Source of the DNA: CADCTB01 sp964479465 | GTDB taxonomy: Bacteria > Actinomycetota > Acidimicrobiia > Acidimicrobiales > AC-14 | Assembly (NCBI GenBank): GCA_964479465.1 | Contig: CAYZMG010000006.1 | Span: 48,006-112,005 of the forward strand | Length of the DNA: 64,000 nucleotides | Reading direction: 5' to 3' | Part shown: piece by piece, positions 1 to 9,012 of the stretch | How the letters are laid out: each line of letters begins with the position of its first letter | Numbering within the stretch: position 1 is the stretch's first letter | Notes under the pieces: generated by a model | Database searches by the model: none | What the model was told of the DNA's origin: nothing | The model's input: the letters and a program-made list of their open reading frames with translations, nothing else | Translations under genes and position numbers: made by a program

Positions 1-1676
1 TCCGCCACAGTTGCGTTCAGGCAGGTGCCGCAGACCCAGGCGAACTTGCCGGTGTAGCCAGTCGCGTCATAGGCGAAGGCGCCGTAGCCGACGATGGCGG
101 CGCCGCCGGCGGACGCCGCGGTCCACGACACCTTGACCCCATCGTTTCCTTTGCTGGCGATGACGTTGCCCGGAACCCCTGGCGGGCCGACTCCGATCCA
201 GCCCGACGCCGCCATGGCGCCCCAACCATTCGGGTTGTGGGCGTACAGGACACCGACATAGGTGCCGCCGTTGGTGAGCCCGGTGACCGTCGCGCTTGTG
301 CAGGTGCCGCACACCCACGCGTACTTCCCGGTGTAGCCATTGGCGTCGTAGACGTAGACGGCGTGGCCGTCGACGCCCTCCGCAGGGTCATCGGCGGTAC
401 GCCAAGTCATCGTCAGCGATCCGTTCCCCGGTGTGGCCTCGTGGTGGGTAGGGGCGCCCGGCGTCTTCAGTGCCCACGCCCAGTTCGAGAAGCTGGCCCC
501 TCCCCAGCCGGAGCCGCTGTTGCTGTAGACGGCGGCGTAGTACTTCTTGCCATTGGCCAGGCCGTTCACAACTGCGCTCGTGCAGGCGCTACAGGTGCGG
601 GAGGCGACAAATCCGGCGGCGTCGTAGACGAACACACCGAACCCGGTGGCGGCGGGACCCGAGGCGGCGGGCGCCCAGGCGACCGAGATGGCGCCGTCAC
701 CACCGGCCGCCACGATGTTGATTGGCGGCCCGGGCAGAGGCGGAGCCGTTCCGGTCCCACCCAGGCCGATGGTGTGAGGGCTGCCGGCCGCGTTGTCGGA
801 GAGCATAAGGCTTGCCGACCGGGAACCATCGGCCGTGGGCTTGAAGCCGACTCCGATCGTGCACGAGGCGCCGGCGGCAATGCTGGTCCCGCAGTTGTTG
901 GACGCGACCGAGAAGTCCCCGGAGTGAGTGCCGGTGATCGATGTACCCGTGATGCTCAGCGTCGCGCTCCCGGTGTTCTTCACGGTCACGCTCTGGGGGA
1001 TAGCCGTGGTGCCGACGGCCTGATCGCCGAATCCAACGCTGGCCGGCGTGACACTGACGGCCGGCGCGGCGGACAGCGGCATCTGGGCGAAGACCTGGGC
1101 TGCAATCCAGACTCGCTGGAGCGGGGAGCCGGCGCCGGTCCACGACTGGCCGGCGGGGCTCTGCCACGACCCGATGCCGACGTGGGTGAACCTCGGGTCG
1201 AGGATGTTGGCCCGGTGGGGCGGGCTGTTCATCAGGTCGTTGGTCAGCCGCTCGGCCGCGACCAAGGGGTCCGTCGTGCCGTTCATCCAGGCGATGTTCT
1301 CGCCGGCGGCCGAGTACACCAGCCCCACGATGGACGACAGGATGTGGAAGACGGACTGGTTGCCGCAGTTGAGGATGGCGTGGCTGAAGTAGTTCCGGGC
1401 ACCCATGTCGTCGGCTCGGCCGCCGATGGGCAGGCCACAGCCCAGGTAGGGGCCGGGCCCGGCGACCGTGCTCAGCACGAGCGAGCTCTGCAGCGGGGCC
1501 ACGCCGGCCTCTGCCCGCCTCTGGTTCACGAGCTCCAGCATCTTCTGGTCGAACGAGGCATCCGCGGCTGCGGGACCGGCTGTGAGAAGGGGGACGAGAA
1601 GGGCGACCAACAAGGCGGCGACGAGGAGTGCCATCTTGGCTCGACCACCCCGAATCCCACTTACAGTGGTTAACAT
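1..1676 (-). CDS. Secreted CAP-domain protein with ASH-like and FN3 repeats (3' end beyond window)
   Basis: The reading frame is open from the ATG at 1676 to the left edge, about 558 residues, so the stop lies outside. Residues 1-38 form a signal peptide with a basic start, a Leu/Val-rich core and an AAA cleavage region. Residues 39-197 are a CAP/SCP-like domain, with GENIAW and an HRANIL segment visible. Residues 205-310 look like an ASH/choice-of-anchor D domain (FGDQAVGTT..., NTGSATLSI). At least three fibronectin-III-like repeats follow, two carrying a CGTC signature and one CSAC. A GAGGG lies 4 nt before the ATG; an in-frame ATG at 1634 is less likely because it drops the basic n-region. 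It is predicted to be exported; the role is unknown, and adhesion or wall association is an inference. Confidence 0.8.
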   Translation of the reverse strand, partial: MLTTVSGIRGGRAKMALLVAALLVALLVPLLTAGPAAADASFDQKMLELVNQRRAEAGVAPLQSSLVLSTVAGPGPYLGCGLPIGGRADDMGARNYFSHAILNCGNQSVFHILSSIVGLVYSAAGENIAWMNGTTDPLVAAERLTNDLMNSPPHRANILDPRFTHVGIGSWQSPAGQSWTGAGSPLQRVWIAAQVFAQMPLSAAPAVSVTPASVGFGDQAVGTTAIPQSVTVKNTGSATLSITGTSITGTHSGDFSVASNNCGTSIAAGASCTIGVGFKPTADGSRSASLMLSDNAAGSPHTIGLGGTGTAPPLPGPPINIVAAGGDGAISVAWAPAASGPAATGFGVFVYDAAGFVASRTCSACTSAVVNGLANGKKYYAAVYSNSGSGWGGASFSNWAWALKTPGAPTHHEATPGNGSLTMTWRTADDPAEGVDGHAVYVYDANGYTGKYAWVCGTCTSATVTGLTNGGTYVGVLYAHNPNGWGAMAASGWIGVGPPGVPGNVIASKGNDGVKVSWTAASAGGAAIVGYGAFAYDATGYTGKFAWVCGTCLNATVA

Positions 1677-1802
1677 GCCACCCTCAGTCGGCACACTCAG
1701 GGGAGATCTTGAGTCTGTCCGACTACACTGGTGTCGGAAATGAGCGGATTGTTCGGTTTCAGGTGTGGTGGCCGTTCACCGAGGGGTCTCCGGCCGGCCG
1801 TC

Positions 1803-1808
1803 TACGAT
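1803..1808 (+). promoter_or_regulatory. Putative -10 of a leaderless promoter (methyltransferase)
   Basis: TACGAT ends 8 nt before the ATG at 1817, the spacing expected if transcription starts at the start codon. There is no convincing Shine-Dalgarno site in between. Confidence 0.45.
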
Positions 1809-1816
1809 TTCGGGCG

Positions 1817-2587
1817 ATGACGGACTCGGTCGCGCCAACGACCGGTGATCAGGCGGGCACCGGCACTACGCCCCAGCCGAGGTATATGCGCTCCACCGAT
1901 CTCTGGGACGGCTTCGAGGAGCGTTTGGCGGCCGTCATCCGCGATTCGGGCGCCGTCGAGGTGGGCGAGCTGGGCGGCGGGGCCAACCCCGCGGTGGGCC
2001 TGGCCGGACAGGTCGGCCATCCGGTGAACCTGACGGTCCTGGACATCGCCCCCGAGCAGCTCGATCGCACGCCGGCCGGCGTTGACACGCTGTGCGTCGA
2101 TCTTTGCGCTGGCCAGCCGCCGGTGCGGGACCGGTTCGACCTGGTGTTCTCCCGGATGCTCTGCGAGCACGTGCGTTCCGGCGCCACTTTCCACCGGAAC
2201 TGCCATGCGGCCCTGCGCCCCGGCGGCCGCGCCGTCCACTTCTTCCCAGCCGCCACGGCGCTGCCGTTCGCGGTGAACCGCCTGCTGCCCACCGACCTGA
2301 GCGAGCGGATACTCGAGACCCTCTTCCCGGCGCGCAAGCGGGGCGGGATCTACGAAAAGTTCCCGGCCTATTACAGCTGGTGCTGGGGGCCGACGGAGCC
2401 CCAGATGGCCCGCTACCGCTCGGTCGGCTTCGAGGTCGAAGCGTGCGACGTCGGTATCGGGCACGGCTACTACGAGCGGTTCCCAGGACTGCGCAGCCTC
2501 GAGAAGGCCAAGACCGACCTGGTGCTCCGGCATCCGACGCCGTGGCTGGCCGCCTACGTTGTGGTGGTCCTGCGGCGGCCGGAGTAG
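1817..2587 (+). CDS. Class I SAM-dependent methyltransferase
   Basis: 256 residues. The Rossmann methyltransferase core is visible: motif I region VGELGGGANPAVG (near residue 45), LDIAPEQL as the acidic strand-2 end, then DLVFSRMLCEHV and LRPGGRAVHFFPA as motif IV/post-motif strands. The methyl acceptor is not known. It sits directly upstream of a glycosyltransferase in an exopolysaccharide region, so modification of a sugar or lipid-linked glycan is a reasonable inference. The ATG at 1817 is chosen because homologous sequence starts near it and TACGAT lies 8 nt upstream; the frame extends upstream to 1628 without family support. Confidence 0.75.
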   Translation: MTDSVAPTTGDQAGTGTTPQPRYMRSTDLWDGFEERLAAVIRDSGAVEVGELGGGANPAVGLAGQVGHPVNLTVLDIAPEQLDRTPAGVDTLCVDLCAGQPPVRDRFDLVFSRMLCEHVRSGATFHRNCHAALRPGGRAVHFFPAATALPFAVNRLLPTDLSERILETLFPARKRGGIYEKFPAYYSWCWGPTEPQMARYRSVGFEVEACDVGIGHGYYERFPGLRSLEKAKTDLVLRHPTPWLAAYVVVVLRRPE

Positions 2588-2595
2588 GCGGCCGC

Positions 2596-3654
2596 CTGCC
2601 TCTCACGACGCTCATCGACGCCCGTTGGGCGCGTCATGCGGGGGCGACGACGGTCACCCGGTTGGTCCTCGAAGGGCTGGCGGAGCTGGCGCCGCCCGGC
2701 CGGTGGCTGGTCTGGGGCCCCGAGGACATGGGCCGGATGTGCTGGCCGGCGGCGGTCCACGTGCCGACCGCAGTGGACCCGGTGGCATGGTTCGGCCAGC
2801 GATCGGCGCTGCGGGTGCCCAAGGCCGACCGGGTGCTGCACCTGCACCAGACTCGGCCGGCTCACCGGATCCCGGCGGCGAGCTGCGTGCTCGACCTCAT
2901 CCAGCTCCAGGAGCCGATGGCGCTGCTCCGCCTGGCCAAGGCCGTCCGGCTCCGGGCCTCGGTGCGGGCGGCCCGGGCACTCTTCACGATCAACACCTCG
3001 GTGCGCGACGCCCTGGTGGCCGAGTTCGGCGTCGAGCCGGCCTCGATCACGGTCCTGCACCTGCCCGTCGACCGGGAGGCGGCAGCGCGGGTTGCCGCCC
3101 GGCGTGCGGCGGCCGGCACCTCGCAGCGGTACCTGGTCGCCATCGGGCGCTTCGACCACCACAAGAACCTGGCGCGCCTCGTGGAGGCGTATGCCCAGAC
3201 CCGGTTCGCCGCTACCGGCGGGGGCCTCACCCTTGTCGGAGGCACGGTCGAGGAGCTGCGGGCCCTCGGGGTGCCTGAGCTCCCCAGGGGCGTGAAGGTG
3301 CTGGGTCGCCTCGGCCCGGCGGGCGTGGAGACCGCCCTGGCCGGGGCGACGGCTCTGATCCTGGCTTCTCTCGCCGAGGGCTACGGGCTCCCTGTGGCCG
3401 AGGCCCTGCTGGCCGAGGTGCCGGTGGTGACCAGCCCGGTGCCGGCGGTGACCGAGTTCGGGCCGACCGGGGTGCCGACCTTCGACCCCCGATCGGTGCC
3501 GGCGCTACGGGACGCGATCGACGAGGCCGTCGCCCTGGTGGACGCCGGCGCCTATTGGGAAAGGGTCGACCGGGTCTCGTGGGCCGCGGCGCTGCCGACC
3601 GCCCGGGACCTGGCTACGCAGATCGTGGCCGGCCTCGACCGGATGGCTCAGTAG
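2596..3654 (+). CDS. GT4 family glycosyltransferase
   Basis: About 352 residues from a CTG at 2596, giving the usual family opening (...TTLIDARW). A GGAGTAGG stretch lies just upstream. The nearest conventional start in frame is GTG 2542, which would overlap the preceding gene by 46 nt. GT-B fold features: the phosphate-binding segment GRFDHHKN near residue 184 and the C-terminal EX7E motif in SLAEGYGLPVAEAL near residue 258, followed by EVPVVTSP. It transfers a nucleotide-sugar-derived residue; donor and acceptor are not readable. It follows a methyltransferase and converges with the phosphoglycosyl transferase by a 7-nt overlap. Confidence 0.8.
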   Translation: MPLTTLIDARWARHAGATTVTRLVLEGLAELAPPGRWLVWGPEDMGRMCWPAAVHVPTAVDPVAWFGQRSALRVPKADRVLHLHQTRPAHRIPAASCVLDLIQLQEPMALLRLAKAVRLRASVRAARALFTINTSVRDALVAEFGVEPASITVLHLPVDREAAARVAARRAAAGTSQRYLVAIGRFDHHKNLARLVEAYAQTRFAATGGGLTLVGGTVEELRALGVPELPRGVKVLGRLGPAGVETALAGATALILASLAEGYGLPVAEALLAEVPVVTSPVPAVTEFGPTGVPTFDPRSVPALRDAIDEAVALVDAGAYWERVDRVSWAAALPTARDLATQIVAGLDRMAQ

Positions 3655-4352
3655 GCCCCGTGACCCCGGACGACGGCCCGCGGGGTACGGGCCAGGATGG
3701 CGAGGTCGAGGCGGAGAGAGCGCCGGTGGAAGTAGTCGCGGTCGAGGTGGGCCCGCTCGGGGAACTGCACGTCACTGCGGCCACTGACCTGCCACATGCC
3801 GGTGATCCCGGGCCGGACGCCGAGGTAGCAGTGGGCCAGGTCGCCGTAGCAGTCGATCTCGGACGGGACGACCGGTCGGGGTCCGACAAGGCTCATGTGG
3901 CCGAGCATCACGTTCAAGAGTTGGGGCAGCTCGTCGATGCTGGTCTTGCGGATGAAGCGGCCGATCCGGGTGACCCGGAACTCATGGGCGACCGGGAGCT
4001 TGTAGCCGGTGGCCACATAGGTGTCGTACAGGCCGTTCTGCCGAAGACGGGCCTCGGCGTCGGAGCACATGCTCCTGAACTTGAGCACGGTGAAGAGTTG
4101 CCCGTCGCGCCCCACCCTCGACTGGCGGAAGAGCACGGGCCCCCGCGAGGTGCACCGGATCAGCAGCGCCACGACGACCCAGAGCGGGAGGGTGATGATC
4201 AGGGCGACGAGGCTGCCGACGAGATCGAGCGCCCGCTTGGCGCCGGGGTAGTGCGAGGAGATACTGGCCGCCGCCGGTTCGACCGCGGTCAGGTGCGGAG
4301 GCATCGCCTCGCCCGACAGCGGCAGTGTCAGTTCCGCGGAAGCCACATCCAT
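3648..4352 (-). CDS. Membrane phosphoglycosyl transferase (bacterial sugar transferase family)
   Basis: Catalyses transfer of a sugar-1-phosphate to polyprenyl phosphate, the first membrane step of surface glycan assembly. About 234 residues from the ATG at 4352 (an upstream ATG at 4445 would run past the divergent gene's start). Visible: KRALDLV followed by one hydrophobic membrane segment (LVALIITLPLWVVVALLI), the GPVLFRQSRVGRDG and FTVLKFRSM motifs, DELPQLLNV, and the C-terminal RPGITGMWQVSGR. Only one membrane segment is present, so this is the monotopic catalytic type without the extra N-terminal helices of WbaP/WcaJ. It is divergent from the GT4 gene at 4420. Confidence 0.85.
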   Translation of the reverse strand: MDVASAELTLPLSGEAMPPHLTAVEPAAASISSHYPGAKRALDLVGSLVALIITLPLWVVVALLIRCTSRGPVLFRQSRVGRDGQLFTVLKFRSMCSDAEARLRQNGLYDTYVATGYKLPVAHEFRVTRIGRFIRKTSIDELPQLLNVMLGHMSLVGPRPVVPSEIDCYGDLAHCYLGVRPGITGMWQVSGRSDVQFPERAHLDRDYFHRRSLRLDLAILARTPRAVVRGHGAY

Positions 4353-4419
4353 GCTTTGCCCGACCACCTCCCGTCCAGCCTGGTGTGCCCGGAAGAATAG
4401 CCAGACTGCGGAGGCGAGT

Positions 4420-5529
4420 ATGACAACCGTGACCGAACCCCGCATCGCCCTGGCCCACGAGTGGCTGGATGCCCGCGCTGGCAGCGAGAAGGCCTTCGAG
4501 GCTTTGGCGGCGATCTTCCCGGAAGCTGACCTCTACGCGCTGACCGACACCCTGGGCCAGGAATTCCGGGCGGGCGGCCGCCGGGTGGCCACGACGGCCA
4601 TCGCCCGAGTGCCGGCGCTGCGCAGCCGGCGGGACCTGGCCCTGCCACTCATGCCGTTGGCGTGGCGGACCGTGACCCGCACGCGGTACGACCTCGTCAT
4701 CACCTCCAGCCATGCCTGCGTGAAGGGCTTCTGGCCGGCGAGGGACGCCACCCACCTCTGTTACTGCTACACACCGATGCGCTACGTGTGGGATGGCAAC
4801 GACCAGCGGTCCGGGCTGCACCGACTTTCAGCGCTCGGGCCCCGTGCCGCCCTGCGCCGGTGGGACCGCCGGTCGGCCCGATGGGTCGACAGCTTCGCCG
4901 CCATCTCCACCGCCGTGCAGGACCGCATCGAGCGCTATTACGGCCGGGCCAGCCGGGTCATCCATCCACCCGTCGACACCGACTTCTACAGCCCGGGACC
5001 CTCTGGCGAGGCCCCTGCCGGGCCCTACGTGCTGGCCTGCTCGCGGTTCATCCCTTACAAGCGCCTGGACCTGGCCATCCTCGCCGCGGACCGTGTGGGC
5101 ATCCCGGTGGTGGTGGCGGGCAAGGGCCCCCAGGAGGGCGCCCTGCGGGCCCTGGCCGACTCGGTGAAGGTGCCGGTCACCTTCGAGCTGGCGCCGAGCG
5201 ACGACCGGCTGCGAGTGCTCTACCGGGGCGCATCTGCCTTCGTTTTCCCGGCTTTCGAGGACTTCGGGATCGTGGCTGTGGAAGCCCAGGCATGCGGCAC
5301 GCCGGTGGTCGCCCTGGCCGAGGGGGGCACGGCGGACACCGTGGTCGACGGCGTCACCGGGGCGCTGGTCGAGGGCCAGCACGTCGAGGATTTCGCCAAG
5401 GGACTGCTGCGGGCGCTCGACATCGCCGACGGCGGAGCGTGCGTGCGGCAGGCCGCATCGTTCTCGACCGCGGCGTTCGCCGACCGGGTGCAGGCTTGGG
5501 TGGCGGAGGCCAGAGAGGGTCGGCTCTAG
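4420..5529 (+). CDS. GT4 family glycosyltransferase (mannosyltransferase-like)
   Basis: 369 residues; GGAGG lies 5 nt before the ATG. The N-terminal domain opens with RIALAHEWLDARAGSEK and has the YDLVITSSHACVKG and YCYTPMRYVWD segments typical of WbaZ/mannosyltransferase-like GT4 enzymes. The C-terminal domain has SRFIPYKRLDLAI, and the EX7E motif in FEDFGIVAVEAQACGTPVVAL near residue 280. Sugar specificity is not established. It is the likely extension enzyme after the phosphoglycosyl transferase encoded on the opposite strand. Confidence 0.82.
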   Translation: MTTVTEPRIALAHEWLDARAGSEKAFEALAAIFPEADLYALTDTLGQEFRAGGRRVATTAIARVPALRSRRDLALPLMPLAWRTVTRTRYDLVITSSHACVKGFWPARDATHLCYCYTPMRYVWDGNDQRSGLHRLSALGPRAALRRWDRRSARWVDSFAAISTAVQDRIERYYGRASRVIHPPVDTDFYSPGPSGEAPAGPYVLACSRFIPYKRLDLAILAADRVGIPVVVAGKGPQEGALRALADSVKVPVTFELAPSDDRLRVLYRGASAFVFPAFEDFGIVAVEAQACGTPVVALAEGGTADTVVDGVTGALVEGQHVEDFAKGLLRALDIADGGACVRQAASFSTAAFADRVQAWVAEAREGRL

Positions 5530-5538
5530 TTGGTGGTC

Positions 5539-6972
5539 TCAGATTGACGCGGTGACCTCACGCTCGCCGTCATCTTCCGGCACGCGGGTCACCGAGAGCC
5601 ACGGCAGCACGCCGATTGCCAGGGCGACGGTCAGAACGACGAGGTCGGCAAACGGCGCGAAGAAGAACTGCCCGAAGAAGGCGAAGGTGCCGTCGAAGAA
5701 AAGGGCGCCGATCAGGAGGTTGATGGAGTATTGGGGGTGTGAGCGGAACGCGGTGACGACCTTGCGCACGCGAACCGTGCCCCATCCGATGAACAGCCCG
5801 GACACCAGGCAGAACGTCGCGGCGCCGGGGAAGCCGAAGGACGTAAACCCCCAGAGCGGTGCCGGCAGGCGGATGCCACCCGAGGCAATCAGGCTGGTGT
5901 CGGTAACGCCGGTCGTGAGGCGGATTCCATAGTCGACCGGATCAAAATCGCTGCTCTTCGGGGTCAGCTTTGCCGTGATCGTGCGACCCTTGGTCTGCTG
6001 GGAGCCCTCCCGCTCGAAACCTTGGAGGAAAGAAAGATGGTCGCGGACGTCGGGCGCGCTCGCTGCGAGTCGGGCGGGGAGCGTCGGCGCCGAGGCTAGG
6101 CCGGGGAAGAGAAATTCGTTCGACAGTGCGCCCCCGAAGAACACCAGGCAAACTCCGGCGACGATCAAGTACGGGGCGATGCGCCGCCCGATGGCCAGGG
6201 CGATAAGAACCAGCAGAGGGCCGGCGAAGGCATCACCCCGGCTGAGCGTGGCAATCAACCCGAGCCCAACAGCCCCGCAGAGGGCCAAGTCCAGAGCGGC
6301 CCGGCTCCGGTACGCCACGACGATGGTCATCGGGAAGATGGCGCCGGCCATCGCCAGGGCGAAGTGGTAGACGAGCCGGCCGCGGGCGAAGCCCGGGGCG
6401 TAGATCCCGATCCCGTACTTCGCGAGTTGGCGATCGGCGGCCAGGAGCGGTACGTACTGGAGAAGAGCGAACGCCAGGAGGAGGGCCGCGGCCGCGGCCG
6501 CGGCGATCACTCGAGTCCGCCGCCGCACCAGCCGCCACGCTTGACCATCGGCCTGGAGTGACTGGCCGAAGGTAAATCTGAACCGTGGGTTCGTCCGTGA
6601 CGCAAAGTGGCCGCCAAGTGCGAGCCCGATGGCGAAGAAAAGCGCCCCTAGCGCGAGCACGCGTGCGTACAGGTTGAGGATGTGTGGCTCGGAGGCGGTC
6701 AACGTCGCTGTCCCGACGAGCGGGATGAGGAGGGTGGTGAAGTAGATGCCGGCCTGGCGGTAGGCAAAGATGTTGTCCCTTTGAGGCCACAGCATGATCT
6801 GGCCGCACGTCAGGACGAACAGGGCGAGCGAGATGACGATCCGGGGCTGGATGACCCCCTCCGACGTGGCCAGCAGGTTGGCGATCGGGACGAGGATCGC
6901 CGCACCTGCGACCAAGACGAGGGGCACCGGGTCACGGGGTAGGTGCCGCTGCTTGGTCGTCGCCGGCTGCAT
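5539..6972 (-). CDS. Polytopic membrane protein, Wzy-like polysaccharide polymerase candidate
   Basis: 477 residues with roughly ten to eleven hydrophobic segments and a large hydrophilic loop near residues 285-360 (LPARLAASAPDVRDH to GIRLTTGVTD). This layout, and its place between glycosyltransferases and a flippase, fits O-antigen-polymerase-type proteins, which polymerise lipid-linked repeats on the outer face of the membrane. These proteins have very low sequence conservation, so the call rests on topology and context. It converges with the GT4 gene ending at 5529. TACCGT lies 10 nt before the ATG at 6972. Confidence 0.55.
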   Translation of the reverse strand: MQPATTKQRHLPRDPVPLVLVAGAAILVPIANLLATSEGVIQPRIVISLALFVLTCGQIMLWPQRDNIFAYRQAGIYFTTLLIPLVGTATLTASEPHILNLYARVLALGALFFAIGLALGGHFASRTNPRFRFTFGQSLQADGQAWRLVRRRTRVIAAAAAAALLLAFALLQYVPLLAADRQLAKYGIGIYAPGFARGRLVYHFALAMAGAIFPMTIVVAYRSRAALDLALCGAVGLGLIATLSRGDAFAGPLLVLIALAIGRRIAPYLIVAGVCLVFFGGALSNEFLFPGLASAPTLPARLAASAPDVRDHLSFLQGFEREGSQQTKGRTITAKLTPKSSDFDPVDYGIRLTTGVTDTSLIASGGIRLPAPLWGFTSFGFPGAATFCLVSGLFIGWGTVRVRKVVTAFRSHPQYSINLLIGALFFDGTFAFFGQFFFAPFADLVVLTVALAIGVLPWLSVTRVPEDDGEREVTASI

Positions 6973-7119
6973 CAGGTAGTGAACGGTACCGGGAGACGGG
7001 GGGATGTCTGGCCTCGCGCGTTGCGCCGGCCGCTATTATCTTGTGACCTGTCGCGGCGCAGATGCTTGGAGGACACGCTGACCGCCTCGCCCCCGCGGTC
7101 GGGCCACGAGGCCGGCTTC

Positions 7120-8172
7120 ATGACCGAGGATGGCGCGATCAGCGGTCACCAGTTGCCCACCGGCGACGGCGACCGATCCGCCGCGTTGCTGTTCGATGTG
7201 ATCGGCTATGCCCGCAGGTGCTCGGCTCGACTGCCGCAGCGTTGGGACCGGAGGGCCCGCGATCTCGCCAAGGTGATCGTGAACTACCGCGGCGCCCGTC
7301 GAGCCTTCCCTCGCCAATTGCTCTACCCCCTCCTGAGGCGCAGCTCGGGCGCGCTGCTCGTGCCTTTCGGGCGGGCGCAGCTGCTCATCCCGACCGACGA
7401 CTTTGAAATATCGCGAGTCGTTTTCGCCACCGGGGGCTACGAACGGCTGTACATGGCCCGAGCCGTCGAGGAGTTGGCGCGATTGGGCTTCCGGTCGGCT
7501 GGCCGGACCTTTGTCGATATCGGCGCCAACATCGGTACCTCTACCGTTGATGCGCTGGTCGAGTTCGGTTTCGCCCGAGCCGTGTGCTTCGAGCCCGAGA
7601 TGCGGAATTTCAGGTTGCTGACGGCCAACGTGGCACTCAACGGGCTCGAGGACCGGGTCCGGGCTTTCCCTGCGGCGTTGTCCGATAAGCCAGGCGTCAG
7701 CCTGCTTGAGACCTCGGTCACCAACCGGGGCGACAACCGCATAGTCACCTCCGACCTGTCTCGCCGAGACGGCGACGAGAACATCGTCGAGATCGAGTGC
7801 CGGCGGTTCGACGACCTGGTGGACGACGGCTCCATCGCGCTGGACGAGGTCGGGTTGATATGGCTCGACGCTCAGGGCCACGAGCCGCTCGTGCTCGAGG
7901 GCGCCGGCCAAGCGATGGCGGCCGGCGTTCCGATCGTGATGGAGTACTCGCCTGCAGCCCTGCAGGCCAGCGGGACCCTCGACGCCTTGGAGGCGACGAT
8001 CCGCGAGCACTACACCACGGTCATCGACCTGCACAGGCTGAGCGCGGGGCTCGGAAATGACGCTGTGCTGAAGGCGGCAGACATCTCCCGGCTCCGTGAG
8101 ATGGCCGGCCGGGACCACACCGACCTTCTGCTGGTGCGGTCGTGCACCACGGGCCACACTTCTGGTCGATGA
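7120..8172 (+). CDS. FkbM family methyltransferase
   Basis: About 350 residues from the ATG at 7120 (frame open further upstream; a TTG at 7066 is an alternative). The SAM site TFVDIGANIGTS lies near residue 131, CFEPEMRNFRLLTANVALNG follows, and the FkbM-typical C-terminal IWLDAQGHEPLVLEGA is present. The N-terminal 110 residues are not part of the core and are Arg-rich. FkbM enzymes O-methylate varied acceptors including sugars. It overlaps the next methyltransferase by an ATGA junction, so both are probably translated from one message. A TATTAT at about 7033 may be the -10. Confidence 0.8.
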   Translation: MTEDGAISGHQLPTGDGDRSAALLFDVIGYARRCSARLPQRWDRRARDLAKVIVNYRGARRAFPRQLLYPLLRRSSGALLVPFGRAQLLIPTDDFEISRVVFATGGYERLYMARAVEELARLGFRSAGRTFVDIGANIGTSTVDALVEFGFARAVCFEPEMRNFRLLTANVALNGLEDRVRAFPAALSDKPGVSLLETSVTNRGDNRIVTSDLSRRDGDENIVEIECRRFDDLVDDGSIALDEVGLIWLDAQGHEPLVLEGAGQAMAAGVPIVMEYSPAALQASGTLDALEATIREHYTTVIDLHRLSAGLGNDAVLKAADISRLREMAGRDHTDLLLVRSCTTGHTSGR

Positions 8173-9002
8173 CTGACGGCGGACCCTGCTACGTCTGCGG
8201 CGCCGGGATCTCTCGGCGACGTGTCGGCGGTTCGGCAATGAGTGTGTGTGGGGAGTGTGGACTGGGCCGCACCGAGGAGGTCGGCCAGGCGCCGGACTAC
8301 TGGGCCCGGCAGGAGAAGGTAGACGGGGAGCTGGCCCAGCGGTACTGGACCGAAGCTCGGACCGCCGTCTTCCGGGGTGCGCTCGCCCGCCTCGAGGCCA
8401 GGGGCGGCAGGGGCAGGCTGCTCGACATCGGCGGAGGGGTCGGGCACTTCGCCCACATGGCGCTGGCTGCCGGCTGGGACGCCTACTCCCTGGACGTGTC
8501 ATCGATCGCGGTGGCAGCTGCCGCTCAGCGGATCGGCGGAGCGCGGTCGCTGTCCTCGATCCCCGACGACCTCGCCGGCACATGCGACGCCGTGACCCTG
8601 TGGTGCGTGATCGCCCACGTCGCTGATCCCAGGTCGGTCCTCGCTGATGCTGTCAGAGCGCTGCGCCCTGGAGGCCAGCTGTTCTTGACAACTCCTAACT
8701 TCCGGTTTCAAAGGGCCTACGCCGCTGCGCTCCACCGATTGGGCCGACCGATCGACTTCTCGGGTCACGACCACCTGTTGCACTTCACCGCCGACGCCCT
8801 GCGGCGAACGTTGGAGACCGTCGGGATCACAGAGTGGCGGTTTGCGTTCGTCGGGGTTACAGAGGACTGCGTCGCAGTTCCGGGCCTGACCCGGTGGTTG
8901 GTCCCTGCCAAGCGCGCCTGGAACCTCGGCGCTCTGGGCGCCTGCCGGGCCGGGCTGCCGTATGTGGGCTCGGAGCTCCAGGTGGTGGGGACGGCTCCTT
9001 GA
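8169..9002 (+). CDS. SAM-dependent methyltransferase with N-terminal zinc ribbon
   Basis: 277 residues. Cys7, Cys10, Cys27 and Cys30 (CYVCG...CGECG) form a four-cysteine zinc-ribbon-like module. The methyltransferase core follows: RLLDIGGGVGHFAHMAL near residue 84, YSLDVSS, DAVTLWCVIAHVADP and LRPGGQLFLTTPNF. Proteins of this layout occur in sugar and polyketide tailoring clusters; the acceptor is unknown. The start overlaps the FkbM stop (ATGA), and the Wzx-like gene starts 11 nt downstream, suggesting one operon from 7120 to 13758. Confidence 0.8.
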   Translation: MTDGGPCYVCGAGISRRRVGGSAMSVCGECGLGRTEEVGQAPDYWARQEKVDGELAQRYWTEARTAVFRGALARLEARGGRGRLLDIGGGVGHFAHMALAAGWDAYSLDVSSIAVAAAAQRIGGARSLSSIPDDLAGTCDAVTLWCVIAHVADPRSVLADAVRALRPGGQLFLTTPNFRFQRAYAAALHRLGRPIDFSGHDHLLHFTADALRRTLETVGITEWRFAFVGVTEDCVAVPGLTRWLVPAKRAWNLGALGACRAGLPYVGSELQVVGTAP

Positions 9003-9012
9003 CCCCTGCCCG

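Noticed and set aside
237..1673. Long plus-strand frame (478 codons) at the left end
   Set aside because: It is antisense to the CAP/FN3 gene, has no recognisable domain and is rich in Gly/Arg/Asp typical of a shadow frame in GC-rich DNA.
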